64,000 nt of DNA from Natronococcus amylolyticus DSM 10524 (GTDB lineage: Archaea > Halobacteriota > Halobacteria > Halobacteriales > Natrialbaceae), in contig NZ_AOIB01000013.1 in assembly GCF_000337675.1 (NCBI RefSeq), positions 192,234 through 256,233 of the forward strand. The letters are read 5' to 3'. Made by a program: the position numbers and the translations under genes. The stretch's first letter is position 1. Every line of letters starts with the position of its first letter. A model generated the notes under the pieces. That model did no database searches and was not told the DNA's origin. It worked only from the letters and a program-made list of their open reading frames with translations. Of the stretch, positions 54,347 to 63,530 are shown piece by piece.

Positions 54347-57300
54347 CTACCGATCGCGCTCTTCGGGCAGACGGATCGTAAATGTCGATCCCTCACCTGG
54401 CTCGGAGTCGACCGCGATCTCGCCGTCGTGACGCTCGATGATGCGTCGACACAGCGCGAGTCCGATCCCCGTCCCACCGTGTTCGTCGTGGCTGTGCAAG
54501 CGCTGGAAGACCTCGAAGACGCGCGCCTGCTCGTCGGAATCGATCCCGATCCCCTCGTCGTGGATGTCGATCTTCCACCCCGAGTCCGTTCGCTCGGCTT
54601 CGACGTGGATCCGCGGTGGCTCGTCGCCGCTGTAGGTGATCGCGTTCTCGAGGAGGTTCTGGAACACCTGCCGAAGCTGATCCTCGTCGCCCTCGATCCG
54701 GGGCAGCGAGTCGATCGTGATCTCGGCGTCGCTCTCCTCGACCCGGAGCCGAAGATCGGTGAGAGCGTCCTCGAGGGCCTCGTCTAGCTCGACGGGTTCG
54801 AACGGATCCCCCTGGGTTTCGACGCGGGAGTACTCGAGGAGACCGTCGATCATCGCCCGCATCCGTTCGGCGCCGTCGACGGCGAACTCGAGGAACTCCT
54901 TGCCGTCCTCGTCGAGGACGTCCGCGTACCGACTCTCGATCAACCCGAGGTAGCTGGTAATCATCCGCAGCGGCTCCTGCAGGTCGTGGCTGGCGGCGTA
55001 AGCGAACTGCTCGAGGCGCTCGTTCGACGCCTCGAGTCGACGCTGGTACTCCCTGCGTTCGGTTACGTCCTGGACGACGAGCATCCCCTGTCGGGTCGCT
55101 CCGGTCGTTCTGACGGGAATCGTGTGCGCCCACAGCTCCCGCCCGGCGTAGCTCACCTCGAAGGTGTTCTCCTCGCCCTCGAGTGCCCCCTCGAAGTACG
55201 GCTTGACGGTCTCGACGAGCTCCTCGGGATACCGCTCGTAGATCGTCTTTCCGACCGCGCTCTCCCGATCGATACCGAGATTCGCGATGAGGCTGCCGCC
55301 GGCGGCCGTGTACCGCAGGTCGTCGTCGAACAGCGCGACGACGCCGTTCGGAAAGTTTTCGACGAGCGTCCGGTAGCGCTGTTCGCTCTCCTCGAGCCTG
55401 CGCCGGTACTCCCTGCGTTCGGTGACGTCGGTCTGCGTGAGCACGCCGCGGACGACCTCGCCGTTCTCGTCTCTGATCGGCATCCCGTGGATCATCACCG
55501 TGCGTCGGTCCCCGTTGGCCGTCTCGATCTCGACGACGTCCGGTTCGAGGACGGTCTCGCCCTCGAGGACGCGGCTCATCGGCCACTCCTCGGGTTCGAT
55601 CGGCTCGCCGGTGTCGGCCCACCAGCCGTCGTAGCGCTCGTAGTCGGCGACGGTTTCGGCGTCGAAGACGTCGCCGCCCCAGATCTCCGCGGCGGCGTCG
55701 TTGGCCTCGACCAGGCGCCCGTCAGTCTCTGCGACGACGACGCCGACGGGCAACACCTCGAACAGCGTCTCGAGCTGGCGCCGTTGCTCCTCGAGCTTTC
55801 GCTCGGCCCGCTTTCGTCTCGTGATGTCGATCAGTGCGCCGGGGAACGTGGCCGGGTTCCCGTCGGCGTCACACTCGACGTGTCCGCGGGCGACGACCCA
55901 CCGGAACTCGCCGTCGGCGTTTCGCACGCGGTACTCCGCCTCGTACTCGCCACAGCTCTCGATAGTCGCCTCGATCTTTCGTTCGACCCGTTCGCGATCG
56001 GCCCCGTGGATCGAGGCGAGGAACGCCTCGAGCGAAACTCCCTCCCGGGCCGCGTCGGGATCGACCCCGAACTGCCGGGCGAACGAGGTGCCCGTGACGA
56101 ACCGGTCCTCCGGGATCTGCCACTCCCAGGTACCGACCGCGCCGGCGTCGGTCGCGGCCTCGAGCTGTGATTTGGCCTCCCGGAGTGAGCGCTCGCGTGC
56201 GTTCTGCTCGGTGACATCCTGTGCCATCGCCATGCCGACGACGACGCTCTCGCTCTCGTCGGTCACCGGAACCGTGTGAACCCGCCAGCTCCGATCCGCG
56301 TACTCGAGTTCGATCGTGTTCTCCGCTCCCTCGAGCGTCGCCCGCAGGCTCGGCTCCAGCGCGTCGGCGACGGTTCCGTCGCCGATCTCCCGGACGTGTC
56401 TGCCCTCGAGTTCGTTCGCGTCCATCGGCAGGTCCTCGAACGCGCGTCCCGCCGCCAGCGTGAACTCGAGGTCGTCGTCGAACAGCGCGACGATCCCGTT
56501 CGGGAAGCACTCGGCGAGCGTCCGGTACCGTCGCTCGGAGCGCTCGAGGTCGCGTTCGCGCCGTCGGCGCTCGGTCACGTCGCGGGCGATCGCGAACACG
56601 TACTCGCGGTCCAGCTCGACGTGGCTGACGTTGACCTCGACCGGGAACGTGCTCCCGTCCGCACGGACGTGCGCTCCCTCGAATGTCGTCTCGCTTCGGG
56701 TCCGCAGCTCCTCGAGAAACGACCTCCAGGCGTCGTGGTCGGGCAGTTCGGTCTCGATATCGGGGACCGATCGCTCGAGCAGTTCCGCCCGATCGTACTC
56801 GAGGCGCCGACAGGCCGTCTCGTTGACGTCCAGGAACCGTCCCGACTCGGGATCGATAACGAACATGCCATCGTTGGAGTGATCGACCAGGCGTCGGAAC
56901 AGCTCGAGTTCTCGCTCGCGCTTCTCGCGGTCGGTGACGTCCCGGAAGTACACCGACAGCTCCGTCTCGGAGGGGTACGCTCGAACCTCGAACCAGCCGT
57001 CCAGCGGCTCGGGGTAGTACTCCTCGAACGTGACCGCCTCATCGTCGGCCACTGCCCGCTCGTAGCGGGATTCGAACGCGTATCGCGTCGCCGCCGGGAA
57101 CACGTCCCAGATGCTGTGTCCGATGAGTTCGCGGTTCTCGGGGTTGATCAGTTCCTCGGCGCGGTCGTTGAGGTAGGTAAACTCCCAGTCCTCGTCGAGC
57201 GCGAAGAAGGCGTCCGAGATCCGCCCGTGAATCTCCTCGAGTTCGTCGCGGCGCTGCTCGCTTTCGATTGCCGATGCCAGCACGTTCGCAACGCTCTTGA

Positions 57301-57778
57301 CGAAGTTCCCGTCGTGGGGGGTGAATGCGCGCTTCTCGGTCGCGTGGACGCCGAGAATTCCCCACGGCTCCTCGGGCGAGCCGATGACGACGCTGATCCC
57401 GCTGACGACGCCGTGGTCGACGAGCAGGTCGGGGCCCGAAAAGCGATCCTCGCCGTCGAGATCGTCGACGACGACCGGCTCCTCGGACAGCAGCGTGTAC
57501 CCTGCCTGCGAGCCGGTATCCGTGGGGACCGCCGCCGAACCGACCAGTCCTTCCTGCCAGCCGACGCCCGCTCTGAGCGCGAGCGCGTCGTCCCCGGAAC
57601 GGAGTTCGAGCACCTTCGCGTACTCGACCCCGAGGGTCTCGGCGACGACGCTCGAGGTCTCCTCGAGCAGCCGATCGATATCGTCCGTCTCGAGCGCCCG
57701 CTGGCCGAGCTCGGCGACGACCTCCTGCTGTCGTATCCGACGACGGAGCGGCCCGTCCCCCTCGGAAACCGAATCCAT
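54347..57778 (-). CDS. Multi-PAS sensor histidine kinase
   Basis: 1143 residues, no membrane segments, so a cytoplasmic sensor. Order: an N-terminal GAF domain (about 20-175), then six PAS domains (about 195-910), then HisKA with His931 in AASHDLQEPLR and an HATPase domain with NLLENAITYSG and GTGIGLAL. Two of the PAS domains, at about 450-555 and 815-920, are clearly duplicates (FPNGIVALFDDDL against FPNGVVALFDDDL). It probably signals through stand-alone receivers, since no response regulator is adjacent. GAF and PAS ligands cannot be told. Confidence 0.92.
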   Translation of the reverse strand: MDSVSEGDGPLRRRIRQQEVVAELGQRALETDDIDRLLEETSSVVAETLGVEYAKVLELRSGDDALALRAGVGWQEGLVGSAAVPTDTGSQAGYTLLSEEPVVVDDLDGEDRFSGPDLLVDHGVVSGISVVIGSPEEPWGILGVHATEKRAFTPHDGNFVKSVANVLASAIESEQRRDELEEIHGRISDAFFALDEDWEFTYLNDRAEELINPENRELIGHSIWDVFPAATRYAFESRYERAVADDEAVTFEEYYPEPLDGWFEVRAYPSETELSVYFRDVTDREKRERELELFRRLVDHSNDGMFVIDPESGRFLDVNETACRRLEYDRAELLERSVPDIETELPDHDAWRSFLEELRTRSETTFEGAHVRADGSTFPVEVNVSHVELDREYVFAIARDVTERRRRERDLERSERRYRTLAECFPNGIVALFDDDLEFTLAAGRAFEDLPMDANELEGRHVREIGDGTVADALEPSLRATLEGAENTIELEYADRSWRVHTVPVTDESESVVVGMAMAQDVTEQNARERSLREAKSQLEAATDAGAVGTWEWQIPEDRFVTGTSFARQFGVDPDAAREGVSLEAFLASIHGADRERVERKIEATIESCGEYEAEYRVRNADGEFRWVVARGHVECDADGNPATFPGALIDITRRKRAERKLEEQRRQLETLFEVLPVGVVVAETDGRLVEANDAAAEIWGGDVFDAETVADYERYDGWWADTGEPIEPEEWPMSRVLEGETVLEPDVVEIETANGDRRTVMIHGMPIRDENGEVVRGVLTQTDVTERREYRRRLEESEQRYRTLVENFPNGVVALFDDDLRYTAAGGSLIANLGIDRESAVGKTIYERYPEELVETVKPYFEGALEGEENTFEVSYAGRELWAHTIPVRTTGATRQGMLVVQDVTERREYQRRLEASNERLEQFAYAASHDLQEPLRMITSYLGLIESRYADVLDEDGKEFLEFAVDGAERMRAMIDGLLEYSRVETQGDPFEPVELDEALEDALTDLRLRVEESDAEITIDSLPRIEGDEDQLRQVFQNLLENAITYSGDEPPRIHVEAERTDSGWKIDIHDEGIGIDSDEQARVFEVFQRLHSHDEHGGTGIGLALCRRIIERHDGEIAVDSEPGEGSTFTIRLPEERDR

Positions 57779-57941
57779 ACTGAATCCGATACCAGAGTGG
57801 AACGCCTAAGTCCTTCTATCTGCGGCCTGCTCCCGGGATCGACCGAGGATGTTCTCGTCGTCGGCGGCGTCTCGAGCCGCGATCGACGGTCAGGACCGGA
57901 ACCGGAGCCTACTTTTGTCCAACCGTCCTGGAAAACGCACA

Positions 57942-58352
57942 ATGAGTGAGAAGTTTATCAGGGAGGTCCCGGTCCGGTTTCGCGACCTCGACCCGCTGAA
58001 CCACGTCAACCACGCCGTCTACGCGAGCTACCTCGAGTCGGTCCGGATCGACTACATCGAAAAAGTGCTGGACCAGCGCCTGCGGGAGCTGTCGTTCGTG
58101 ATCGCGAACCTCGAACTCTCCTACCGACGACCGATCGAGTACGGCGACGAGCCCGTCGTCGCGCTGTGGGTGACCGAGCTGGGCGAGACGAGCTGTACGA
58201 TGGCCTACGAGATCCGGGTCGACGGCGAGGTCGCGGCGACCGCCGAGACCGTGATGGTCCACACCGACGGCGAGACCGGGAAACCGGCGCCGATCGACGA
58301 GGACGTTCGCGAACGGATCCGCGAGTACGAGGGGCTCGAAGCCCGGACCTAG
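57942..58352 (+). CDS. Acyl-CoA thioesterase (hotdog, 4HBT-like)
   Basis: 136 residues. MSEKFIREVPVRFRDLDPLNHVNHAVY gives the 4HBT-type catalytic Asp (FRDLDPLNHVNHA) and the YLESVR segment. It hydrolyses acyl-CoA of unknown chain length. The stop (TAG) is nested in CTAG with that of the convergent methyltransferase. Confidence 0.88.
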   Translation: MSEKFIREVPVRFRDLDPLNHVNHAVYASYLESVRIDYIEKVLDQRLRELSFVIANLELSYRRPIEYGDEPVVALWVTELGETSCTMAYEIRVDGEVAATAETVMVHTDGETGKPAPIDEDVRERIREYEGLEART

Positions 58353-59029
58353 GGTCCGATTCTCCCGCCCGTCAGTCGAACGACCCCGAAGACGTGGCTC
58401 TCGTCGGCGACCGCCCGCGAACGCTCCCGGAGCCGGGCGTGGGCCGCGTCGATCTTCGAGTCGAGTCGCAGGTGGGGGTCGTTCTCGTAGCGCAGCTTCG
58501 TCGTCGGCGGCGTCGAGAGGACGACGATCGCCCGGAAGACGGTGTTGACCGGCGGGGCGTACCACTCGTCGCTCCGGGCGGCGTTGGCGAGCACGACGTG
58601 GCCCTCGGGACCGACGAGGTCACACCAGTCGTCGACCGCCCCCGCGGGATCCTCGAGCATGCCGACGACGAACGTCGCGAGGACGGCGTCGACGTCCTCG
58701 TCGACAGGCGGTTGGGTCGCGTCGCCGCGGGCGACGTGGACGTTGTCGTACTCGGCCGTCAGATCGCGCGCCCGCTCGAGAATCGGTCCCGTGAAGTCGA
58801 TCCCGACGACCGTTCCCTCGGGGCCGACCTGCTCGCGCAGATAGGGGAGGTTCGCGCCCGTCCCACAGCCCATTTCGACGACGGTGTCGCCACGCTCGAG
58901 CCGGCAGGCGGCCGCGGCCCGCTGACGGAGGGCCGGAATGCCGGGCGTTCGGCGCGCGATCAGATCGTAGAGGCGCGCCCAGCGGCCGTAGAACTCCTGT
59001 GCGGTCTCGCCGCTCGTGCTCGCCGACAT
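58349..59029 (-). CDS. Class I SAM-dependent methyltransferase
   Basis: 226 residues. The SAM-binding glycine motif is VVEMGCGTGANLPYL, with GIDFTGPIL after it and an Asp in the acidic loop. N-terminal QEFYGRWARLYDLIARRTPG is typical of the UbiE/COQ5-like methyltransferases. The substrate is unknown. The gene begins one base after the stop of the ThiR-like regulator, so both are likely in one transcript. Confidence 0.87.
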   Translation of the reverse strand: MSASTSGETAQEFYGRWARLYDLIARRTPGIPALRQRAAAACRLERGDTVVEMGCGTGANLPYLREQVGPEGTVVGIDFTGPILERARDLTAEYDNVHVARGDATQPPVDEDVDAVLATFVVGMLEDPAGAVDDWCDLVGPEGHVVLANAARSDEWYAPPVNTVFRAIVVLSTPPTTKLRYENDPHLRLDSKIDAAHARLRERSRAVADESHVFGVVRLTGGRIGP

Positions 59030-59030
59030 G

Positions 59031-59930
59031 TTAGAGGAGCCGTCGAACGCTGTCGGCAACCGACTCCGCGTCGGGCCCGAGCACGTAGATCAGCGGTTCG
59101 ATCCCCATCCCGCCGGTCTGGTAGAGCACCGTCGCGTCGGGCTGCTCGTCGATGGCCGCGCCGACGCTCTCGTCGACGTCGCTCGATTCGTCGAACTCGG
59201 CGGTGACGTGGCCCTGGTCGGCGAGCTCCTCGAGCAGGTCGGGATCGTAGGCGACGTTGATCGCCGCCGAGGCGTCGGCGCCGTGGCGACGCGCCGAGAG
59301 CAACACCGTCGCGACGTGCTCGGAGACGCCGAACTCGGGGCTCGTGGGCACCGTCGTCCGTCCCTTCACGTCGAAGATCCGGCCCGGGACGCCGGCGACG
59401 TCGTCGACGTCCGCGGCGTCGGGCGTGCAGGCGACGAGGTTCGAGCCGACCGCCGGGATCAGGGTCGCGAACCCGCTGGCGTTCTCGAGGAGCCGCAGCC
59501 CGCGCCGCAGCGAGGACAGCACCCGCTCGCTGGTCCGGAGTTCGCTCTCGGGATCGTGGATCCGAAAGCTCGTGCCGTGGTCGGCCAGCTCGGGGACGGC
59601 CTCCTCGTGGAGCTGGGCGAGCAGGTCGCTCCCGCTCTCGAGTTCGCGGATCAACACCTCGGTCTCGATCAGCGCCTGCACCGGCGCCATATCGCCGCTG
59701 GCGAGCCCCTCGCCGAGCTCGTCGACGAGGGCGGTGACGCGCTCGTCGTCGGCGATGCGGTCGTTGACGGTCACGTCCCCGTGGGCGTACTTCGAGACGG
59801 CGCTCTGGCTGATGCCGAGCACCGCCGCGACTTCACTCTGCGTGAGCCCCCGCTCCCGGAGCTCGCCGGCCAGCAGCGAGCGGAAGGTCGGCAGGAACTC
59901 GTCGACGACGATCTCTTCGACGAATTGCAT
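59031..59930 (-). CDS. thiR: Thiamine-responsive regulator (ThiR-type, HTH plus ThiN)
   Basis: 299 residues. Residues 1-60 hold a lambda-repressor-type HTH (LTQSEVAAVLGISQSAVSKYAHGD), and the rest is a ThiN (thiamine-phosphate synthase-like) domain (LIPAVGSNLVACTPDA, ARRHGADASAAINVAYD, TVLYQTGGMGIEPLIY). Archaeal proteins of this form regulate thiamine genes by binding thiamine phosphates; thi4 is 8 kb upstream in the window. Start at 59930 (MQFVEEIVVDEF) is preferred over the in-frame 59951. Confidence 0.88.
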   Translation of the reverse strand: MQFVEEIVVDEFLPTFRSLLAGELRERGLTQSEVAAVLGISQSAVSKYAHGDVTVNDRIADDERVTALVDELGEGLASGDMAPVQALIETEVLIRELESGSDLLAQLHEEAVPELADHGTSFRIHDPESELRTSERVLSSLRRGLRLLENASGFATLIPAVGSNLVACTPDAADVDDVAGVPGRIFDVKGRTTVPTSPEFGVSEHVATVLLSARRHGADASAAINVAYDPDLLEELADQGHVTAEFDESSDVDESVGAAIDEQPDATVLYQTGGMGIEPLIYVLGPDAESVADSVRRLL

Positions 59931-59985
59931 TTCGTAGATGAGCAGACGCACGCCGCGGAAATAACTTCTGGGTCCCGCGGGGGAG

Positions 59986-60411
59986 CTAGCGGATGATCGT
60001 CACGGGAACCGGTGCGCGTCGGGCGACGGTTTCCGCCACGCTGCCGAGGAGGATCCGACTGACGCCGTCCCGGCCGTGGCTGCCGAGGACGATGTGGTCG
60101 ACGTCGTGGGCGGTCGCATACTCCGTTATGGTCCGTGCCGGCGATCCCAGCTTCAGCTCCGTTCGTATCTCGCGGTCGTACTCGGCCGCCGTCTCCTCTG
60201 CCTCCTCGAGCACCGCCTTCCCCTGACCGCGGAGCCACGTCTCGATCTCGTCGTTGTAGATGTAGCCGTCCGTATCGCCGTACCAGTAGCTCGAGGGGTT
60301 GATCACGTGCAACGCGGTGAGTTCTGCGTCCGGAAACGATTCGATAGCGTACTCGAGGGCGCGGTCCGACCGCGCCGATCGGTCGACGGGGACGAGGACA
60401 CTCTCTCCCAT
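59986..60411 (-). CDS. Universal stress protein (UspA-like)
   Basis: 141 residues. The ATP-binding motif GSHGRDGVSRILLGSVAETV and the N-terminal VLVPVDRSARSDRALEYA are typical. It probably binds ATP and acts in stress adaptation. It is a single gene, convergent with none. Confidence 0.92.
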   Translation of the reverse strand: MGESVLVPVDRSARSDRALEYAIESFPDAELTALHVINPSSYWYGDTDGYIYNDEIETWLRGQGKAVLEEAEETAAEYDREIRTELKLGSPARTITEYATAHDVDHIVLGSHGRDGVSRILLGSVAETVARRAPVPVTIIR

Positions 60412-60491
60412 GAGTATCGTAGCTGCCGAACGTACAAATCGCCGCCGACGTCGCGGACGATTTATCCCGCTCTCGACGAAACCCTCTGCTG

Positions 60492-60845
60492 ATGAGCGAC
60501 CAATCCATCGGGCTCGTGATCGGCTCCGGCGTCGCGACGTTTTTCATCGTCAGCGTCGCCGTCGGCGAGCTCGCTCGCGAGCTGATCGGCGTGGGACTGC
60601 TCGTCGGCCTTCCCGTCGGCGCGCTGGCCGGCGCCATCGCGGTCGCGAGCGTCGCGACCGGGCTCGCCGAGTCGACCCCGCCACGCCAGCGCCGGCTGAC
60701 CGGGGGGTTCGCCGGGTTCAGCATTGGCTTCGTGATCGGCACCGCGCTGTCGGCGTACCTGCTACACTTCGATCTCAGCTCGTCGGTCGCCGCGGGTGCG
60801 GCCGTCGGGATCGTCCTCGCAGTGCTGGTCTCCGACCGCGTGTAG
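60492..60845 (+). CDS. Small membrane protein, 117 residues
   Basis: Four hydrophobic segments (such as LVIGSGVATFFIVSVAVG and GFAGFSIGFVIGTALSAYLL) rich in Gly and Ala, with a soluble middle ESTPPRQRR. No known family is recognised. Its stop abuts that of the convergent dCTP deaminase gene (60845/60846). Confidence 0.65.
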   Translation: MSDQSIGLVIGSGVATFFIVSVAVGELARELIGVGLLVGLPVGALAGAIAVASVATGLAESTPPRQRRLTGGFAGFSIGFVIGTALSAYLLHFDLSSSVAAGAAVGIVLAVLVSDRV

Positions 60846-61448
60846 TCAGTCCTCCCGCTCGAGCTGGTCGCCGCCGAACTCGTCGTCGCTCTGGATGCGC
60901 GAGGCCTGCGGGCCGGCCTGGTCCTGGTACTTCGAGCCCCGCTCGCTGCCGTAGGGTCGCTCTGCCGCCGTTTTGAGCTCGGTGAAGGTGAGCTGGGAGA
61001 TCCGCATTCCGGGCGTCAGCGCGACGGGCGCAGTGCCGAGGTTCGACAGCTCGAGGGTGATCTGCCCGCGGTACCCGGGGTCGCAGAGTCCTGCTGTGGC
61101 ATGCACTACCACGGCAAGACGTCCCAAAGAAGAGCGGCCCTCGACGTGGGCGATCAGGTCAGCGGGGATCTCGACGCGCTCGTGGGTCGTCCCCAGCACG
61201 AAGTCCCCGGGGTGAAGAATGAAGTCGTCGCCGTCGTCGACGACGGTCTCGGTGACGTACTCGTCGACCTCGTGTTCGGCGTCGGGGTGGATACAGGAGA
61301 TGTTCGTCCGCTGGAACTCGAGGAACTCCCGACCCAGCCGGAGGTCGACGCTGGCGGGCTGGATCTGCAGTTCCGGATCGTCGATGGGGTCGATAGCGAG
61401 GGTGCCGTCCTCGAGGCGCTTCAGAATATCGGCGTCGGAGAGGATCAT
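60846..61448 (-). CDS. dcd: dCTP deaminase
   Basis: 200 residues converting dCTP to dUTP (or bifunctionally to dUMP) in dTTP synthesis. N-terminal [15 protein letters not shown] and [10 protein letters not shown] are typical, with the catalytic Glu in GQITLELSN and EGRSSLGRL and [12 protein letters not shown] in the core. The C-terminal acidic tail follows [17 protein letters not shown] at 61448. Confidence 0.95.
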   Translation of the reverse strand: MILSDADILKRLEDGTLAIDPIDDPELQIQPASVDLRLGREFLEFQRTNISCIHPDAEHEVDEYVTETVVDDGDDFILHPGDFVLGTTHERVEIPADLIAHVEGRSSLGRLAVVVHATAGLCDPGYRGQITLELSNLGTAPVALTPGMRISQLTFTELKTAAERPYGSERGSKYQDQAGPQASRIQSDDEFGGDQLERED

Positions 61449-61511
61449 ACGCGACGAGTCGAACGGTGGAGGTGTAAACGGTTCGACTTGGGATCGGACT
61501 GACCCAGCTTC

Positions 61512-62081
61512 TCAGACGAGGGCCGGGAAGACGAGCATGATAGCACAGACCCCGCCCGCCAGCAGGGCGGTCACGGTGGCGGTCGAGCGCTCGAGGCTGA
61601 ATCCGACCGCGAGGCCGCCACGCCAGACGTACGCCGCCCAGCCGCAGGCCAGGAGCGCGAGCGGGACGAAGAGCCGGGAGTCGGGATCCGACGATATCGC
61701 GCCCGGATCGACTCCGAGGGTCGCGAGCGCGGCCAGCGCGAGGTTGAAGGTAGCCAGCCCGACCAGCAGGGGAACGAGCCCCCAGGCCGCGAGCGAGAGC
61801 GTCTCAGCCGGTTCGCCGTCGGCATCGACTATGAGAACGAGCCCGTAGAGGACGATCGTCGGCACGACCCAGTACAGCAGCGTCGCCTCGAGGTGTTGGA
61901 GCACGGAGAGCACGGTCACGGGGTCGCCAGCGAGGTCGCCGGCGAGCCACCAGCCGAGATCAACGGCAAGGGAGCCGAGCCAGTACGCGAGGACGAGCCC
62001 GGCCGCACGCGGAAGGGAGAACGCGTCCGCTCGAGCGAAGTAGCCGTCGGGGTCGGCGAGCGGGGTCGATGGCTTCGTCAC
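61512..62081 (-). CDS. YIP1-family-like membrane protein
   Basis: 189 residues with five or six hydrophobic segments; the opening [20 protein letters not shown] resembles haloarchaeal YIP1-domain proteins. Function unknown. GTG at 62081 ([10 protein letters not shown]) is taken as start because the longer frame upstream is Arg/Gly-rich and lacks membrane character. Confidence 0.68.
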   Translation of the reverse strand: MTKPSTPLADPDGYFARADAFSLPRAAGLVLAYWLGSLAVDLGWWLAGDLAGDPVTVLSVLQHLEATLLYWVVPTIVLYGLVLIVDADGEPAETLSLAAWGLVPLLVGLATFNLALAALATLGVDPGAISSDPDSRLFVPLALLACGWAAYVWRGGLAVGFSLERSTATVTALLAGGVCAIMLVFPALV

Positions 62082-62171
62082 GGTTCGACCCTCAGAGCAG
62101 CGGCCCAAAACGGTTCGGATCGCGCCGGAACTTTCGCCGCGGCTATAGGGATCGGCCTCGTTCGCTCGAGC

Positions 62172-62510
62172 ATGAAACAGGCCATCGTCGCCCGCACCGA
62201 CATCGGCATGGGACAGGGAAAACTCGCCGCGCAGGTCGCCCACGCCTCGCTGTCGGCCTACGAGAAAGCCGACAAGCGAACCCGCGATCAGTGGAAGTCA
62301 GGGGGACAGAAGAAGGTCGTCCTCAAGGGCGAGAGCGAACGGCAGCTCCACGAGCTCTCCGAGATCGCGGAGAGTCGCGGTCTTCCCAGTGCCGTGATCC
62401 GCGACGCGGGCCACACCCAGCTCGAGTCGGGCACCGTCACCGCGCTGGCGGTCGGGCCGGGCGACGAGGACGTCGTCGACCGCGTCACGGGCGAGCTCTC
62501 GCTGTTCTAG
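62172..62510 (+). CDS. pth2: Peptidyl-tRNA hydrolase 2
   Basis: 112 residues, the archaeal/eukaryotic type that releases tRNA from prematurely dropped peptides. [26 protein letters not shown] is the diagnostic start, with KVVLKGES and [12 protein letters not shown] later. In archaea it often lies close to truD, as here, about 1 kb upstream. Confidence 0.96.
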   Translation: MKQAIVARTDIGMGQGKLAAQVAHASLSAYEKADKRTRDQWKSGGQKKVVLKGESERQLHELSEIAESRGLPSAVIRDAGHTQLESGTVTALAVGPGDEDVVDRVTGELSLF

Positions 62511-62570
62511 TTCGCGCGTCCGCTTCGCCGGCTCGGAAACGCCTTTTCGCCTGGCGGCCCTCGATCGAGT

Positions 62571-63242
62571 ATGAGCAACGACCCACACGGCGGACAGCCG
62601 ATCGAACGGGCCGGCGCCGACCTCGCGGACGCCTCGGCGGCGATGATTTTGGTCCACGGACGCGGCGCCCGGGCACGAGGGATGCTCGGACTCGCCGCCG
62701 AGATCGGGCGCGACGACGTCGCCTACCTCGCGCCGCAGGCGGCGCGGGGAACCTGGTACCCGAACTCGTTTCTCGCCGACCTCGAGTCGAACCAGCCCCA
62801 CCTCGAGTCGGCGCTCGGGCTGCTCGGGGACGTCCTCGAGGAGGTGACGACCGACGACGGCGACGGGAGCGTCCCACTCGACCGGACGGTGCTGCTCGGC
62901 TTCTCGCAGGGCGGTTGTCTCGCGACGGAGTACGCCGCCCGGAACGCCGACCGCTACGGCGGGGTCGTCGCGCTCAGCGGCGGGCTGATCGGCCCCGAGG
63001 GAACGCCGCGCGAGTACGACGGCGCGATGGACGGAACCTCTGTATTCGTCGGCTGTGGCGACCAGGACCCGCATATCCCCGTCGAGCGCGTCGAGGAGAC
63101 CGCGCGGACCTTCGAGGAGCTCGAGGCCGACGTCGAAAAGCGGATCTACGAGGGCGTCGGCCACACGGTGCTCGAGGACGAACTCGAGTACGTCCGGAGC
63201 CTCGTCGACGGCGTCGCCGAACGGCCGAATGGCGACAGGTAG
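62571..63242 (+). CDS. Phospholipase/carboxylesterase-type alpha/beta hydrolase
   Basis: 223 residues of the acyl-protein thioesterase/carboxylesterase group. The nucleophile is Ser112 in GFSQGG, with ILVHGRGA as oxyanion motif, Asp in GCGDQDPHIPV and His in EGVGHTVLED. Lipids or thioesters may be substrates. It is followed by a strong AT-rich terminator-like stretch. Confidence 0.87.
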   Translation: MSNDPHGGQPIERAGADLADASAAMILVHGRGARARGMLGLAAEIGRDDVAYLAPQAARGTWYPNSFLADLESNQPHLESALGLLGDVLEEVTTDDGDGSVPLDRTVLLGFSQGGCLATEYAARNADRYGGVVALSGGLIGPEGTPREYDGAMDGTSVFVGCGDQDPHIPVERVEETARTFEELEADVEKRIYEGVGHTVLEDELEYVRSLVDGVAERPNGDR

Positions 63243-63300
63243 TTTTTGTTTCTATAATAGATAATCCAAAATAATGGGGTGTGATGTTAATCTCCACTGG
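63243..63300 (+). terminator. AT-rich terminator-like stretch
   Basis: Immediately after the esterase stop the sequence becomes T-rich (AGTTTTTGTTTCTATAATAG) and stays AT-rich to about 63290, very unlike the rest of the window. It fits a U-tract terminator, and the GTTAATC at its 3' end may be the TATA box of the next small gene. Confidence 0.55.
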
Positions 63301-63319
63301 TTCGGTACCTAGAGCGAAA

Positions 63320-63448
63320 ATGAACGCTCGGTGTCCGGAGTGCAGCGACGGGCTGGGAGAGCTGATCGGGAAGAACTACGCTAGCGGCGACGTGTCGGCG
63401 GACTTCGAGTGTCCGGGCTGTGGCCACGCGTGGGACGTGACGCTGTAG
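63320..63448 (+). CDS. Small zinc-finger protein, 42 residues
   Basis: [20 protein letters not shown] begins it, and CPECS plus CPGCGH give a four-cysteine zinc site. It is another CPxCG-type micro-protein. It ends 82 bases before truD. Codon use and the tight zinc pattern argue for a real gene. Confidence 0.7.
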   Translation: MNARCPECSDGLGELIGKNYASGDVSADFECPGCGHAWDVTL

Positions 63449-63530
63449 TCAGCCACGTCACCAACGGCCGAGTCCTCGGCCTCGAGAACGAACCGATTTA
63501 CCCGCGGCGTCCGAACCGACGGCAACGAGC

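Noticed and set aside
56276-57949. 557-codon plus-strand frame opposite the histidine kinase
   Set aside because: Shadow frame; no recognisable motif, while the kinase on the other strand has complete domains.
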